From Agarophyton chilense (lineage: Eukaryota; Rhodophyta; Florideophyceae; Gracilariales; Gracilariaceae): a stretch of 64,000 nucleotides of DNA. Shown piece after piece: positions 19,521 through 29,191 of the stretch. Position 1 is the stretch's first letter. Each line of letters opens with the position of its first letter. The notes beneath the pieces are model-generated. The model saw only the letters and a program-made list of their open reading frames with translations. It ran no database searches and was not told where the DNA came from. The DNA is taken from NCBI GenBank assembly GCA_030374765.1, contig JARGXX010000016.1, positions 1,550,001 to 1,614,000 of the forward strand, read 5' to 3'. The position numbers and the translations under genes were made by a program.

Positions 19521-21056
19521 TCTGAAAGGTTTTGCTCGCAAAACGACGCAGGATAAAGGCGGGAAAAGTTGTGTTCCGAGCCGGGTGCGGTACAGCGTGT
19601 GTCTCCGTCGAGTCCTTTTCTCGGAAGTGAATACCAAGAGACGAAGAAAGGCGCGAAAGCTTAAAACTACCAGCAGCGCGGGGCTCTGAGATAGACGAGA
19701 ATGAAGTGAGATGGAATGGGTTTGTCAGTGTTTGAAATACAGATTACGAGAGCAATGAACAAAGGTGTGGTAGCCTTTGATGAAGTTGAGTACGTGGCGT
19801 TTGTTGTTGAATTTTTATGTTGCTGCTGGCATTGCGTCTCTCCGTTGAATTTGTTTAGTTGGCTGGCAGATGCGACGTGGGGGTGGAATGCTCTCGATGC
19901 TGAGGACATTGTTATTTGAAAAAGAAAGGGCGGATGGCAAGTACTTGGTCAACAAAGCTTGACAAGATGGCTGAAAGTTGCCAACGCTACGAATTTAAGG
20001 TGAGAGTGATAGACAAGGTTTGGGGATGTTTACTCAATCGGGAAGCAAGCTGTAACTGCGGCTCAGTATTGGTGCGCGCTTGAGCATCGTAATTGCAATG
20101 GAAACATACTCCTCGTTGGGTACGTTTGGTAGATTGGGGCTATTATGGGTTTGAGACGCATGCCAAGGTGGGGGGGATATTTTGCACGGAGTGCAGTGCT
20201 AGAGAGTAAAGCGACCGAAAGTACTGTGAGGGTGTTTCTGTCCGTCGCAGAAGAACGAGTTAAGGACTTGGCGAAGGGGGCTGTGCTTAATGGTGACGGG
20301 GTTGAAAATGGTTACCTGAGGATAATAGCAACAGTGAAGATGGCACACGTCATGACAATGAAGCGGGCCATATGCGCGTAGCAGATACGTAGTGAGATAT
20401 TTACAAGCGGGGGGTTGTTGAATGCAGTGGGGGCGCGTCACTCGGCGCCGCACAAGAAGGCAGCCAGCGTGGCACGGCGCAACGAACGGGCGGCTCGCAG
20501 CGCGCAGCGCATGAAGCGACGCATAAGGGACACGCGCAAAAGCTGCCATACAAACCGCCTCCGCGCGCCTGCCACGCCCACACACGTGGCACGCGCGCGG
20601 CTGTTTGGGCGCAACATTTCGGCAAAACGCCTCCCTGCCGCGCACGCGTGCCGCGTCGCGCTCAATGGGAGGTGCACACAACAAAATATATCTCCGCTTT
20701 GTGCTTGCGCGAGTTGTGCATGTTGTAAGCATCTGCAATTACAATCGTCCATCGTCTGCACTTCAATACCCTCGCTCTTGTAACTGTCCTTCCATCCGCC
20801 ATACTGCACCTTCTCTCATCTAGTGACTACTGTTGGTCCTCACCCCTAACATATCTGCGCGCTACATATCTTCACGCATCTCGTCCCTCAAGCTGTGCCG
20901 CTCTTGTCGCCATATCGCGCGTTGATGTCAATGTGCTCACAATAGCCCGCCACACGCAATCGCATCTTCGTTCGCAGCCGCCGTCTCCATCCGTAACCAG
21001 TCGTGACCAACGGTGCGCTTTCTCTGTACTTCATATTCGCACCCTGCTATCCCATT
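19521..21056. other. Intergenic region between divergent genes
   Basis: This 1.5-kb stretch lies between the starts of the ANL-like gene (-) and the CxxC protein gene (+). Open frames here (for example 19716-19919, 20145-20381 and the dense overlapping frames at 20400-20800) have no recognisable domain. The part at 20400-20660 is very GC-rich and repeats CGC/GCG steps, which opens frames on both strands by chance. It should contain two promoters. Confidence 0.5.
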
Positions 21057-21620
21057 ATGGAAGCCACCTCCCCAATTTCCCGACCGCGAGTGCTTTCCCT
21101 CCACATCATCTACGACGCCGACGGAACAATGGCCGGCGAGTTTGTATACATAGCCAAGAAGATGTTGGGTCTCGCTCACTGTGCCGCCTGTGACATAACC
21201 CACGGCCCGAGAAAAGAAAAACCAGAATTCACCAAAATCAAATCTTCATGGAAAGTGCCACTTTACAACATTCACCGTGATGAAATGGACATCCGCATGG
21301 CACATGCAACGCACGGCAGTCTTCCTTGCGTCGTAGCCAGAACAGAACAATACGACACTGTGGTGCTCGACTCTGCTTCCTTGGAAGCTTGTCATGGAGA
21401 CGTGTACCGCTTTCAGACCGTGTTGGATTATGCGTTGAAACATGCGCAGTTTGAGATTCAAACTTCTGCCACTCCCCAATTTTGTCCTTTGCCTTTGGCG
21501 CATTGTGCCGTCCCGGTCGACCGACATGGTGTCGGCCTCGGTAGGAACGACATACGTTCATACGCCATGGACACACGCTGTGATGACGTTGAGAGTGAGG
21601 CAGTCGTCCCTTCTCTGTAG
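21057..21620 (+). CDS. Conserved-looking small protein with CxxC motif, function unknown
   Basis: A single-exon gene of 187 residues from ATG 21057; a GTG 18 codons upstream is less likely. The N-terminal half reads like a compact alpha/beta domain: SLHIIYDADGTMAGEFVY, then a helix, then AHCAACDITHG with a CxxC pair preceded by His. Next are WKVPLYNIHRDEMD, SLPCVVART, YDTVVLDSASLEACHGDV and a final helix. The YDADG start and the CxxC recall thiol-oxidoreductase-like folds. I also have an impression of similar uncharacterised bacterial and plant proteins with HCxxCDITHG, which I cannot verify here. The last 40 residues are low in conservation signs. No targeting peptide is obvious. Confidence 0.7.
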   Translation: MEATSPISRPRVLSLHIIYDADGTMAGEFVYIAKKMLGLAHCAACDITHGPRKEKPEFTKIKSSWKVPLYNIHRDEMDIRMAHATHGSLPCVVARTEQYDTVVLDSASLEACHGDVYRFQTVLDYALKHAQFEIQTSATPQFCPLPLAHCAVPVDRHGVGLGRNDIRSYAMDTRCDDVESEAVVPSL

Positions 21621-22497
21621 TTTCTTGCATTATTCCTTCTCCCTATTCACTATTGTGTCCTGCAACTTATATATTCACAACCCTTCGCCATGTAACCATT
21701 AACTGTACTTGCTTTATTCGTTATATATGTTAATACTAAAAGCAGATACGTTCCGTTGTATCATGACTACTAGAGCCAACTGTGACTCGCCAGTACTTGC
21801 ATGTCACTGCCACTGCGAATTGCGTAGCCGTTCAAAAATACTGTCACTATCGATCCATCACGTGCCGGCGTATGACTCCGAAAAAGACAGTGCCACTTTT
21901 ATTGTCGCAGTGTTGAAGCAATTTTATCGTCATCCGTTATTATCTAGAGTAATCATTTTTCAGCTTTGCACCTTCAAACTTTGAACAACTAATGAAGCAT
22001 TCAACACTGCGTCGTGCGTCTGCAGGTCGACACCATTTTCCTTAACAATGTAAAATAACCACCATCATCGCGTTTGTGCCGCGGGAGAGGAATACCACCA
22101 CAAGTCATTGGCTTCCTCTTCTTCGAAATGGCATCTGCCTTTTAAGTCTTGTTTGACCCATAGTTTTGGAATTCTATTCATTCATGCTCCACCTCCACCG
22201 TGCGGAACTGGTCGCACCCGAGTTTGAGAGGTGGGGGGGGGGGGGGGCTTGCGTTGCTGGACGCGGGGAGTCGGCGGCGAGATGATTTTCTTCCGTAATC
22301 TTATCATGGGCATGCGCCGACTCCAAAAATCTCTGCATGTCCAATCAACATTCGCCAAGATATTGATTCGCATTTTCCCGGAGTTGCCGCATGGGAATGT
22401 CATGAGAAGCGGTGAGATCTCTGGCAAGTGGCCACATTCGCGGCGTTCGTTTCCACTCGTCTAGTCGCCCAGAGTTTGATCGTCGTCACCTTGCAAA
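21621..22497. other. Intergenic region with G15 tract
   Basis: No gene is recognised. It contains a run of 15 G at 22233-22247 and the presumed promoter of the cysteine synthase gene. Small open frames on both strands near 22182-22464 depend on the G tract and are not credible. Confidence 0.5.
22233..22247. repeat. Run of 15 G
   Basis: A homopolymer G tract about 250 bp upstream of the cysteine synthase start. Its length may be uncertain in the assembly. Confidence 0.9.
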
Positions 22498-23601
22498 ATG
22501 ATTGCCTTCACCACACCGCTCCTTGTTCCAGTCGGTAGTTCGCGTTCACATTCCGCCGTTTGTACGCTGCAACGTCGCAATGCGCTCCCGATTTCCGTTC
22601 CTCGAATGGTTGCCACCAATTCTGCCCCGAACACTGCCGCCAACGTTTCCACTGACGCCGCAGATCTCGTCGGAAATACTCCTCTCGTTCTACTCAAGCG
22701 CATTCCGGAAGCTGAAGGATGTGTAGCAAATGTGTACGCAAAGTTGGAGAGCATGAACCCGTGTTCATCCGTCAAAGATCGAATCGGTCGTGGAATGATT
22801 CTCGGTGCAGAGGCTGCAGGGCAAATCACACCTGGAAAGACTGTTTTGGTTGAACCTACCTCTGGAAATACAGGCATTGCTCTGGCGTTTATTGCTGCTG
22901 CGAGGGGTTATAAGCTTATACTTACAATGCCGGATTCCATGTCCATGGAAAGAAGAATGGTTCTTCGTGCCTTTGGTGCCGATGTTGTGCTGACCCCTGC
23001 CGTCAAGGGTATGAAGGGTGCCGTGTCAAAGGCCGAACAGATTTGTAGAAAAACACCTGACTCCTTCATGCTGCAACAGTTTGCAAACCCAAACAACCCC
23101 AAGGCGCACTACGAAACCACTGGTCCAGAGATTGCAAACGCCATCAATTGCGATGTATTCGTGTCTGGCGTGGGAACAGGCGGCACTGTAACTGGTGCTG
23201 GACGTTATCTAAAGGAGAAGAACCCTAACACTTACATTGTTGTGGTGGAGCCCGTCGAAAGTCCTGTTCTTTCGGGAGGGAAACCAGGCCCCCACAAAAT
23301 CCAAGGAATTGGAGCAGGTTTTGTTCCAGCTGTTTTGGATACCAGCATTTATGACGAAGTGGTTCAAGTTCCATCTGGTGCTGCAATTGACATGGCACGG
23401 AGGCTGGCTACGGAGGAAGGGTTGTTGTGTGGAATTTCTTCGGGAGCTGCTGTGATTGCGGCCACTACTGTCGCAAAGCGACCTGAATTTGCTGGGAAGA
23501 ACGTGGTCACTATCATCCCGTCTTTTGGGGAACGATATTTGACGTCTGCCCTATTTGATAAGCAACGTGAGGAAGCATACGAAATGAAGGCCGATGAGTA
23601 G
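22498..23601 (+). CDS. Cysteine synthase (O-acetylserine (thiol)-lyase), plastid-type
   Basis: A complete single-exon gene of 367 residues. It makes cysteine from O-acetylserine and sulfide, the last step of sulfur assimilation, using pyridoxal phosphate. The first 55-60 residues are rich in Ser, Thr, Ala and Arg, with almost no acidic residues, like a plastid (or mitochondrial) transit peptide. The enzyme begins at [14 protein letters not shown]. The cofactor lysine is in [11 protein letters not shown], the substrate loop is [13 protein letters not shown], and the phosphate-binding loop is [13 protein letters not shown]. The C-terminal [20 protein letters not shown] and [13 protein letters not shown] blocks are intact. 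Nothing is missing, so it should be active. The TLC gene faces it 44 bp downstream. Confidence 0.97.
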   Translation: MIAFTTPLLVPVGSSRSHSAVCTLQRRNALPISVPRMVATNSAPNTAANVSTDAADLVGNTPLVLLKRIPEAEGCVANVYAKLESMNPCSSVKDRIGRGMILGAEAAGQITPGKTVLVEPTSGNTGIALAFIAAARGYKLILTMPDSMSMERRMVLRAFGADVVLTPAVKGMKGAVSKAEQICRKTPDSFMLQQFANPNNPKAHYETTGPEIANAINCDVFVSGVGTGGTVTGAGRYLKEKNPNTYIVVVEPVESPVLSGGKPGPHKIQGIGAGFVPAVLDTSIYDEVVQVPSGAAIDMARRLATEEGLLCGISSGAAVIAATTVAKRPEFAGKNVVTIIPSFGERYLTSALFDKQREEAYEMKADE

Positions 23602-23645
23602 AGAAATTGGTTTACAACGTTCAATAATACGATTGCACCACCTTA

Positions 23646-24449
23646 CTACTCGTGCTTGCTGTGTCGGAATTTAGGCGGCTGTTTGTGCCATTCCTCAGCA
23701 ATTCGGCCGCAAAGAGATAGTATAACGCCAATATGTACGAAGTATATTAGCGCGAAAAAGAAATTGCAGTAGGCCGTCATTATATTGGTCAGTAAAACGT
23801 ATAGTGAGATATTGAGTTGATGGGCGCAACGCAGCAATAGCCAGACTGGGGGAATGAGGAAAAGCGAAGCTACGATAACGGTGGACACTACATTAAAAGC
23901 ATTGCGGAATGCAATTGAAGAGTGTTCAAAGACGCTGGAGGCGATGAGGAACCAGCGCAAATCATTTGGAATATGGCCAGCGGCCGAGATGAGAAACGCA
24001 GCCGCAGGGAAAGCGGAGGACTGCTTGTAGGTAACATTGTATGTCAGGAGAGCGACAGCAATAAAGTGATGAATGATCCATCCAAATGAGCCGGAGGGAG
24101 CGCGTGGGTGAACTATCATGCCCGTGGTGTCGTGAACATAGAAGCTGAGAATGACGACAAACCCCACGTGGGCGATTCGAGAATAGCCGTAGATGGAATC
24201 GATTGCTGCGCTGCGGTCAATGAATAAGATGTAAAGATTAAAAGGCAGTTGCAAAATCTGAAAGGTTATGTTGGTGAGGCGACGATCCCAGTCATATTGA
24301 TCGCGTAAGGAGAGGCGCCTGTATGCTGGCAAGCGAGGACAAACAAGGTGACGATGGAGGGCGTCAAAAAGCTGGAAGCAGGAGAGGGTGCAGACGGCAA
24401 TGACGAGATCAGGAAGCGGTTGTCGTAGACACTGCAGAAACGTAGCCAT
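23646..24449 (-). CDS. TLC (TRAM-LAG1-CLN8) domain membrane protein
   Basis: A single-exon gene of 267 residues. TLC proteins are multi-span membrane proteins, including ceramide synthases and TMEM56/CLN8-like lipid-handling proteins. Signs seen: the WDRRLTNITFQILQLPFNLYIL entry helix, a GYSRIAHVGFVVILSFYVHD segment with a conserved Asp, WIIHHFIAVALL with the paired His of the domain, then two or three more hydrophobic helices. The tail ends in Lys/His-rich residues. There is no Lag1-type extended motif, so a ceramide synthase role is not supported; it is closer to the TMEM56-like branch. The start is 58 bp from the terminal repeat of the piggyBac-like relic, so that insertion lies in its promoter. 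Confidence 0.85.
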   Translation of the reverse strand: MATFLQCLRQPLPDLVIAVCTLSCFQLFDALHRHLVCPRLPAYRRLSLRDQYDWDRRLTNITFQILQLPFNLYILFIDRSAAIDSIYGYSRIAHVGFVVILSFYVHDTTGMIVHPRAPSGSFGWIIHHFIAVALLTYNVTYKQSSAFPAAAFLISAAGHIPNDLRWFLIASSVFEHSSIAFRNAFNVVSTVIVASLFLIPPVWLLLRCAHQLNISLYVLLTNIMTAYCNFFFALIYFVHIGVILSLCGRIAEEWHKQPPKFRHSKHE

Positions 24450-24524
24450 TGAGAGCCAATAGAGATACTCGAGATACCCAAGAACGAGGGGTAGGTCAGC
24501 AATTTCCAGTGTCTATACGACCAC

Positions 24525-24542
24525 TGGCCTCATATGAGGCCA
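24525..24542. repeat. Perfect 18-bp palindrome near left transposon end
   Basis: TGGCCTCATATGAGGCCA is its own reverse complement. It lies 5 bp inside the left terminal repeat, and near-identical palindromes lie inside the right end (28201-28218 and 28180-28197). It is a likely transposase-binding site. Confidence 0.85.
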
Positions 24543-24708
24543 AAATTACAACATCGATAATTTTTGTAAACTTTGTCAATTTCCTTAAATTTTTGTGCCT
24601 AGACGTCAACACTCTCTTCTTCTCTGACGTCAACCTCACAGGTCACAAACGATTGTCCACAAACTGTAAACAACATCATCTTTACTCTTCTTTCATTATT
24701 TATCAAAT

Positions 24709-27110
24709 ATGTCATCATCTATGGATCCCCGTCGTGTAATGGGAAACAGAATAAACACCCGCACGCGTCTCATCACATCAGAGAGCGACTGTAAACGCTT
24801 CTTCGGCACGCAATGGAAGACAAAATTGGTCAGCAGAAGCGTTACAAAATTCGACGTTTTTGTCAAAAATAATCGGAGACATAGTTTTGCAACTATAAAA
24901 TTCGAGCTACCTGGTCGCAAGAAAGCATGCACTCTTAAACCTTGCAATTTGAAAGCCGAGGATCATATCACGGTTCAGAAAAATGCTAAAAAAGCCATCA
25001 ATTCCAACGTGGAGATAAATTGTTCTGCTATTTCTGATGACTTTTCGAAAAATTAAGAGCAGCATACTGTCAAATATGGTGGTGACATTCATAAGTTGAA
25101 TCCGTTGAGGCGTCATTTTTCGACGAACAGTGACACGCAAGACGACTTTTTGAAAGTTCATTCGACAAAATGGACATCGGAAAATGTATCCTTGACTCTG
25201 AATGATACAATGCAAATGGTTCAATGGAAAGTTTCGGGACCTTTTGGAAGTTTTATTTCCGCCATTCATGCACCCTCGAGACTCTCTCCATACGATTTCT
25301 CGTTGTGGATATTTTCTATAGCTCATTTAGAAAACATATTTCGATCGATCGACTCTCGTCTGGAAGGAAAATGTTTAAAGCAGAGTACAGGAGGTGATAT
25401 TTTGGATTTTTTCGGTTTGATGGGGTTAATGACCGGCTTCAAGTTTTGAAATAGAAGATCAGTTTGGTCTAAAGACACGTTTTATAAATATATTGAATCT
25501 CTGCAGCTCGGGAAGATCATGTCACGAAAACGTTTTCAACATATACGGCAATTTATAGTTTTCAGTGGCTCTGAAGACGATCAAAAATCAGAAGAATGCA
25601 AGTGGTCATGCGATTTTGAGTTTTTGAAATCTCTAAATGACCATCGGAAAGCTTTCATTACTCTGTCACACACTTTGGGCGTGGACGAAAGTTTGTAACG
25701 TTTGTATGGACTTGGAGGAAACCGGATTGAAATAGGAGTACCACACCACACTGCTCTTGATACGAAACCTGAAAATGGTGAAGTGCACGCCCTCTGAAGG
25801 GGGTTTTCTTGGACTTCGTATTTTTCCGGAACATCCGGCACTTGCTCATTATATGAGTACAGTCTATGACCGTTCACCGGAATGCCGGAATGTCTACACG
25901 TGTGGGACGGTTGGCAGGTGTAGTTATGACCACAGTAGGTGGGTGGATAGGAACTCCCTATCTATTTATTTATTTATCTATTTATCTATTTAGTTATTAC
26001 ACTAGGGGAGCTACAGTACTTAGTGCGACGGCAGTGGCCGCCGCACCAGTAAACTCCCCCATCAAGGGTCCCGATCTCAATCTTCCCCAACCCAAGGTTG
26101 CCGATCTGGGTTTGGCTCTGGTCTCTACCGCTTACGCGGGCTAATCACCTCTCACGAGGAGTAGCGCGTAGCACTCGGGTTGACCATCCCCCTTGCCCGC
26201 CTAAAGAGACCCATTGCTGGGAGTGTTTTCCCAACTGTTGTTGTGTTTCGCCTTGTTAAGGCTTTATCTCCGGCTGTGCCGTATCATACAGAGCCACTCG
26301 CGTGACTCGGTGCCATCGCCCCTCGTCCCCCTCCTTCTCCATTTTCCCTTTTTCCTTTTCCTCGTTCCCCGATTACGGGTAGCATCCTGCTATCCGCGGC
26401 TGTACCGACACGTCGGATCACGGCCACCGTGTGGACCTTTTCCTCAATCCGAGGCACACGCACAAGAGGAGCCCTTCTTCACCTCCCTGCGCAAGTCGCG
26501 ACGGGTGACCCCGGCCTTACAACACGGCTAAGTCGTGTCACCTCTGGGAGGGCTCTTTTCCGCTCAGCTACCTCCGTGGAGGAAGATCCCGAGCGTCTTC
26601 GTGGTGTTTTCTCGCACGCGGGCATTGCACTACAAATGGTTGTAAATTAAAAACAGTGTGTTGTAGAAGGAGTAGAATTATTCTCAGAATATAAATCACG
26701 ATTGGAGGTACGCAACCAGATGTACAACTTATTCCATCAGACTTTTTGCATGGAACAGCTGTTTTAATGAGACTTGTTGAAAACTGGTTCGACACTGATT
26801 GAATTGTTGTGGCAACTCATATTTTTCATTTTTTGAAACAGCCGAAGAACTTTTAAAAAGAGTAATGCGATTTATTGGGGTTGTAAAAACAGCCAGCAGA
26901 AGTTGTCCTATGAAACACCTTTCCGTACTTACGATGACAGCACGAGGCCAGCCCGTGTCAATGGTCGCGAAACTGCCTGAATTGAATCGAAAGATGATGT
27001 CTGTGCTCTGGATGGACCGTAATAGGAGACATTTCATCAGCACTTGTAGAATTACCCAACCAGGAACTCCTATTGCTCCCGAAAGATGGAAGACAACTAA
27101 TGGAATAACA
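24709..27110 (+). pseudogene. piggyBac-type transposase, decayed and interrupted
   Basis: The N-terminal half reads in one frame from ATG 24709 to about 25793, with stops at 25054-25056, 25447-25449 and near 25696. It holds a basic N-terminus, then the family block KIMSRKRFQHIRQFIVFSG and LNDHRKAFITLSHTLGVDES (first catalytic Asp of the DDE_Tnp_1_7 domain), then a KPENGEVHA segment. The reading is cut by an insertion at about 25957-26631. It resumes with GTAVLMRLVENWFDTD and a HFLKQPKNF-like part (family VVLRLVEPL...FTSxxLFxxL), with more stops. The C-terminal Cys-rich end is not recognisable. It cannot encode an active enzyme. Confidence 0.7.
25957..26631 (-). mobile_element. GC-rich insertion with TATTTA tail (LINE/SINE-like)
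   Basis: A block of about 675 bp, far more GC-rich than the AT-rich transposon around it, splits the piggyBac transposase. Its left edge is a microsatellite-like run of TATTTATC/TATTTATT units (about 25960-25993). Read on the minus strand, the block would end in an (AAATAGATA)n-type tail, as the 3' end of a non-LTR element or SINE does. I see no reverse transcriptase motif and no clear target duplication. Short plus-strand frames at 26214-26650 are rich in Pro, Leu and Arg from base composition and are not convincing. Confidence 0.45.
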
Positions 27111-28200
27111 AAAAAAATCCGCTTTCCATTTCTATTCCAGAGGTTTTGCGAGGAGTACTTTTGTTGTTGTTCAAAATTTGATAGGTATAATATTTCACGT
27201 TAAGATGATCTGAATATGGAAAAAAGAAGTTTAAAGTCAAAGACTGGTCATTTAGAGTGATAACTTCTTTGCTGGCATTGTGCGTGGTTGATGCTTGGAA
27301 TCTTTACAAGGGGGCATACGGAAACAAATTGAATCTTACGCTTCACAATTTCTATTGTAATCTCGCAGACGGATAATAGATAACAACTGGGATGCTATTC
27401 GAACTATCAAAAGAAAACGTAAGGAGAAAGATGAAATAGAAAACCCGTATATGGCTGGTACCAGTATTCATTTAATGGATAACAATAAAAAAGAAGGAAA
27501 TTGGATGGTTCTTTAACTTCTTAAACATATCAAGGACAAAGCAAAGTCTGCAAACCACCTAAAAATCCAAATTTGTTTTTTCAGAATTCAAAAAAGTACA
27601 ATGATATAGATGTTTATATATTTCACAGTCGAACCGGTCGTAAGTGTTTTATAGATCATTTGCGTGACATTCATCACACTTTTAGCATCATTTAGTCAAC
27701 AACATTGATGGTCGTGTGTCAACATGCGTTTATAAGGCTTTTCAGAGGCATTTTTTAAAAGTATAAAGCAAAAGTTCAAATTAACATAAGCCATCTACTA
27801 ATTCAATCCGCGTTATTCAACTTGCTAGATATATTAAGGCCTCTGACGAAACAATACCCTTAATCATATGTCACCCTATTCTGTCTGCTGTTCAAGTGGA
27901 CGCAAAATGCGTTCTAAGACCATATTGTTTTTAAAATTTGTCGAGCTCCCGTAAGAGTTTTCGAGTTACACTGAACTCAGCGAGGTTTGACCGCTGTGTT
28001 TATCAGTCTCCGAGCGGTCGTGAAACCACTGAGCTGCTGTTACTGAAGACAACTGTCTAAACAATGTACTTTAAAGCAGGAGGAACATGGTTAGAAAATT
28101 AGTTTTTTACTTAGAAAATAGGATACGGCGCTGTATTATAGAAACCAGCGATTTTTACTAATTTTTGGGAAAATAGAACTGGCCTCATATAAGACCAAGC

Positions 28201-28218
28201 TGGCCTCATGTGAGGCCA
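28201..28218. repeat. Near-perfect palindrome near right transposon end
   Basis: TGGCCTCATGTGAGGCCA, with one degenerate neighbour at 28180-28197. It lies 10 bp inside the right terminal repeat and mirrors the palindrome at the left end. Confidence 0.8.
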
Positions 28219-28240
28219 ATCCGGCGGGCGTGTAGACACT

Positions 28241-28940
28241 AGCAAGCGAAAATGATTGAAGAGAAGCTCTTAGGCCATTGTGTTGAGATCGCGTATCTGA
28301 GCAGGAACGAACTCGTGGTTTGTAGGAAGAAGGTAGGAACTCACTATAAAATAAAGGTTTCCCTGTTGTCCCGTTTCAAGTGCGTGTGGAAAGTAGTCTG
28401 GATGCCTACGTGTCGCGCGCGTGCCCCTCGCCTCGCTGGCCCTCGCCGTATGCCGGGGCACCTCCCGAAGCTCCGGGTGCCAAGAGACTGGGGAGATTGA
28501 CTGCTTCGCGAATACGAAAGTAAAAATTGATATAGACGTCTGGCTCTGTGCAAAGAGAACAGAGGCCAAAAGGAGGGACCCAACTTTTGTCTCTTTTTGG
28601 TGTCAGTAGTGCTAAAACCTCTGCTGCATACCGCCTCACGCGCTTGGCACCAATTCCGTTTGCGTCGTTACAATAATTCTGATCTCAAAGCATTCACGGC
28701 CTACTCTGTCTAATTCAAACGTAGTTTAACGGGTTCAAAATGCTAGAGATGTTCATCAGTAGCGTCTTGATGTTTCTGAACGCGTTGACGCTGTTTTCAT
28801 AACACTGTTTTAGAATCTACAGAAATGATGACTACTTTCAACTTGAAAGTGTCAAGGGATAGCGAGCGGCGCGAATTCTCGCGGCTGGCAGAGCGTGTGA
28901 TTATAAGGTGGGCGTGACAGTCTTCAGACTCTGAAGACAG
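28241..28940. other. Interval between piggyBac-like and Copia-2 elements
   Basis: No gene is recognised. A GC-rich patch at about 28400-28500 opens overlapping frames on both strands with Arg/Pro-rich, low-complexity products. A perfect 8-bp-stem palindrome (GTCTTCAG/CTGAAGAC, 3-base loop) lies at about 28920-28938. Confidence 0.4.
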
Positions 28941-28977
28941 TGGCGCACACCGACAGTTGCGTTCCTCGCTGTCTCTG
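28941..28977 (+). repeat. Inverted-repeat arm flanking Copia-2 (left)
   Basis: The stretch ending ACAGTTGCGTTCCTCGCTG next to the left LTR recurs, inverted and slightly changed, directly right of the other LTR (45834-45900). The two arms would have met at the insertion site, so Copia-2 landed in the middle of a palindromic sequence, perhaps a hairpin-type MITE. Confidence 0.6.
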
Positions 28978-29191
28978 TATTGTTGGCAGTCGTACGCAGA
29001 GCGAGAGGGTTGTTGGTCTGAAGTGTAGTATGCGCTCGTAGCGCGTGCGGTGGAATCGGGGTAAATCGAGTGGGCACCAGGTGTAGCAATCCCTTGTCCC
29101 CTCCGTTTTTAGTGTCTCGTGGCGGAGCAAGCGTGAGGTTTAGTATGCAGCTCGGGCAGCATTGTGCCAAGTGTAAATCGTATATTGCACA
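28976..29191 (-). repeat. 3' LTR of Copia-2
   Basis: 216 bp. On the minus strand it begins TGTGCAATATACG and ends near ACAATACA. It aligns with 45642-45833 and, across the Gypsy insertion, with 35771-35791. Confidence 0.75.

Larger units (their letters stand above)
24508..28240 (+). mobile_element. piggyBac-like DNA transposon relic
   Basis: The ends are 12-bp inverted repeats differing at one base: AGTGTCTATACG at 24508-24519 and its complement CGTGTAGACACT at 28229-28240. Each end has an 18-bp palindrome built on GGCCTCAT (24525-24542 and 28201-28218; a third, degenerate copy is at 28180-28197). Between them is a decayed piggyBac-type transposase interrupted by a GC-rich insert. The canonical TTAA duplication of piggyBac is not present at these ends, so either the ends have changed or the family uses another target. 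Confidence 0.7.

Noticed and set aside
20400-20800. Several overlapping open frames on both strands
   Set aside because: High local GC removes stop codons in all frames; products are Arg/Ala/Cys-rich without any domain.
22182-22464. Open frames on both strands around the G15 tract
   Set aside because: They rely on the homopolymer reading as poly-Gly or poly-Pro and have no other coding signs.
28976-29191. Reading of this repeat and 45642-45833 as a stand-alone MITE
   Set aside because: The repeat lies at both ends of the minus-strand Copia gag-pol once Gypsy-1 is removed, and its inner end abuts the gag start, so it is better explained as the Copia-2 LTR. Only the outer flanks form an inverted repeat.
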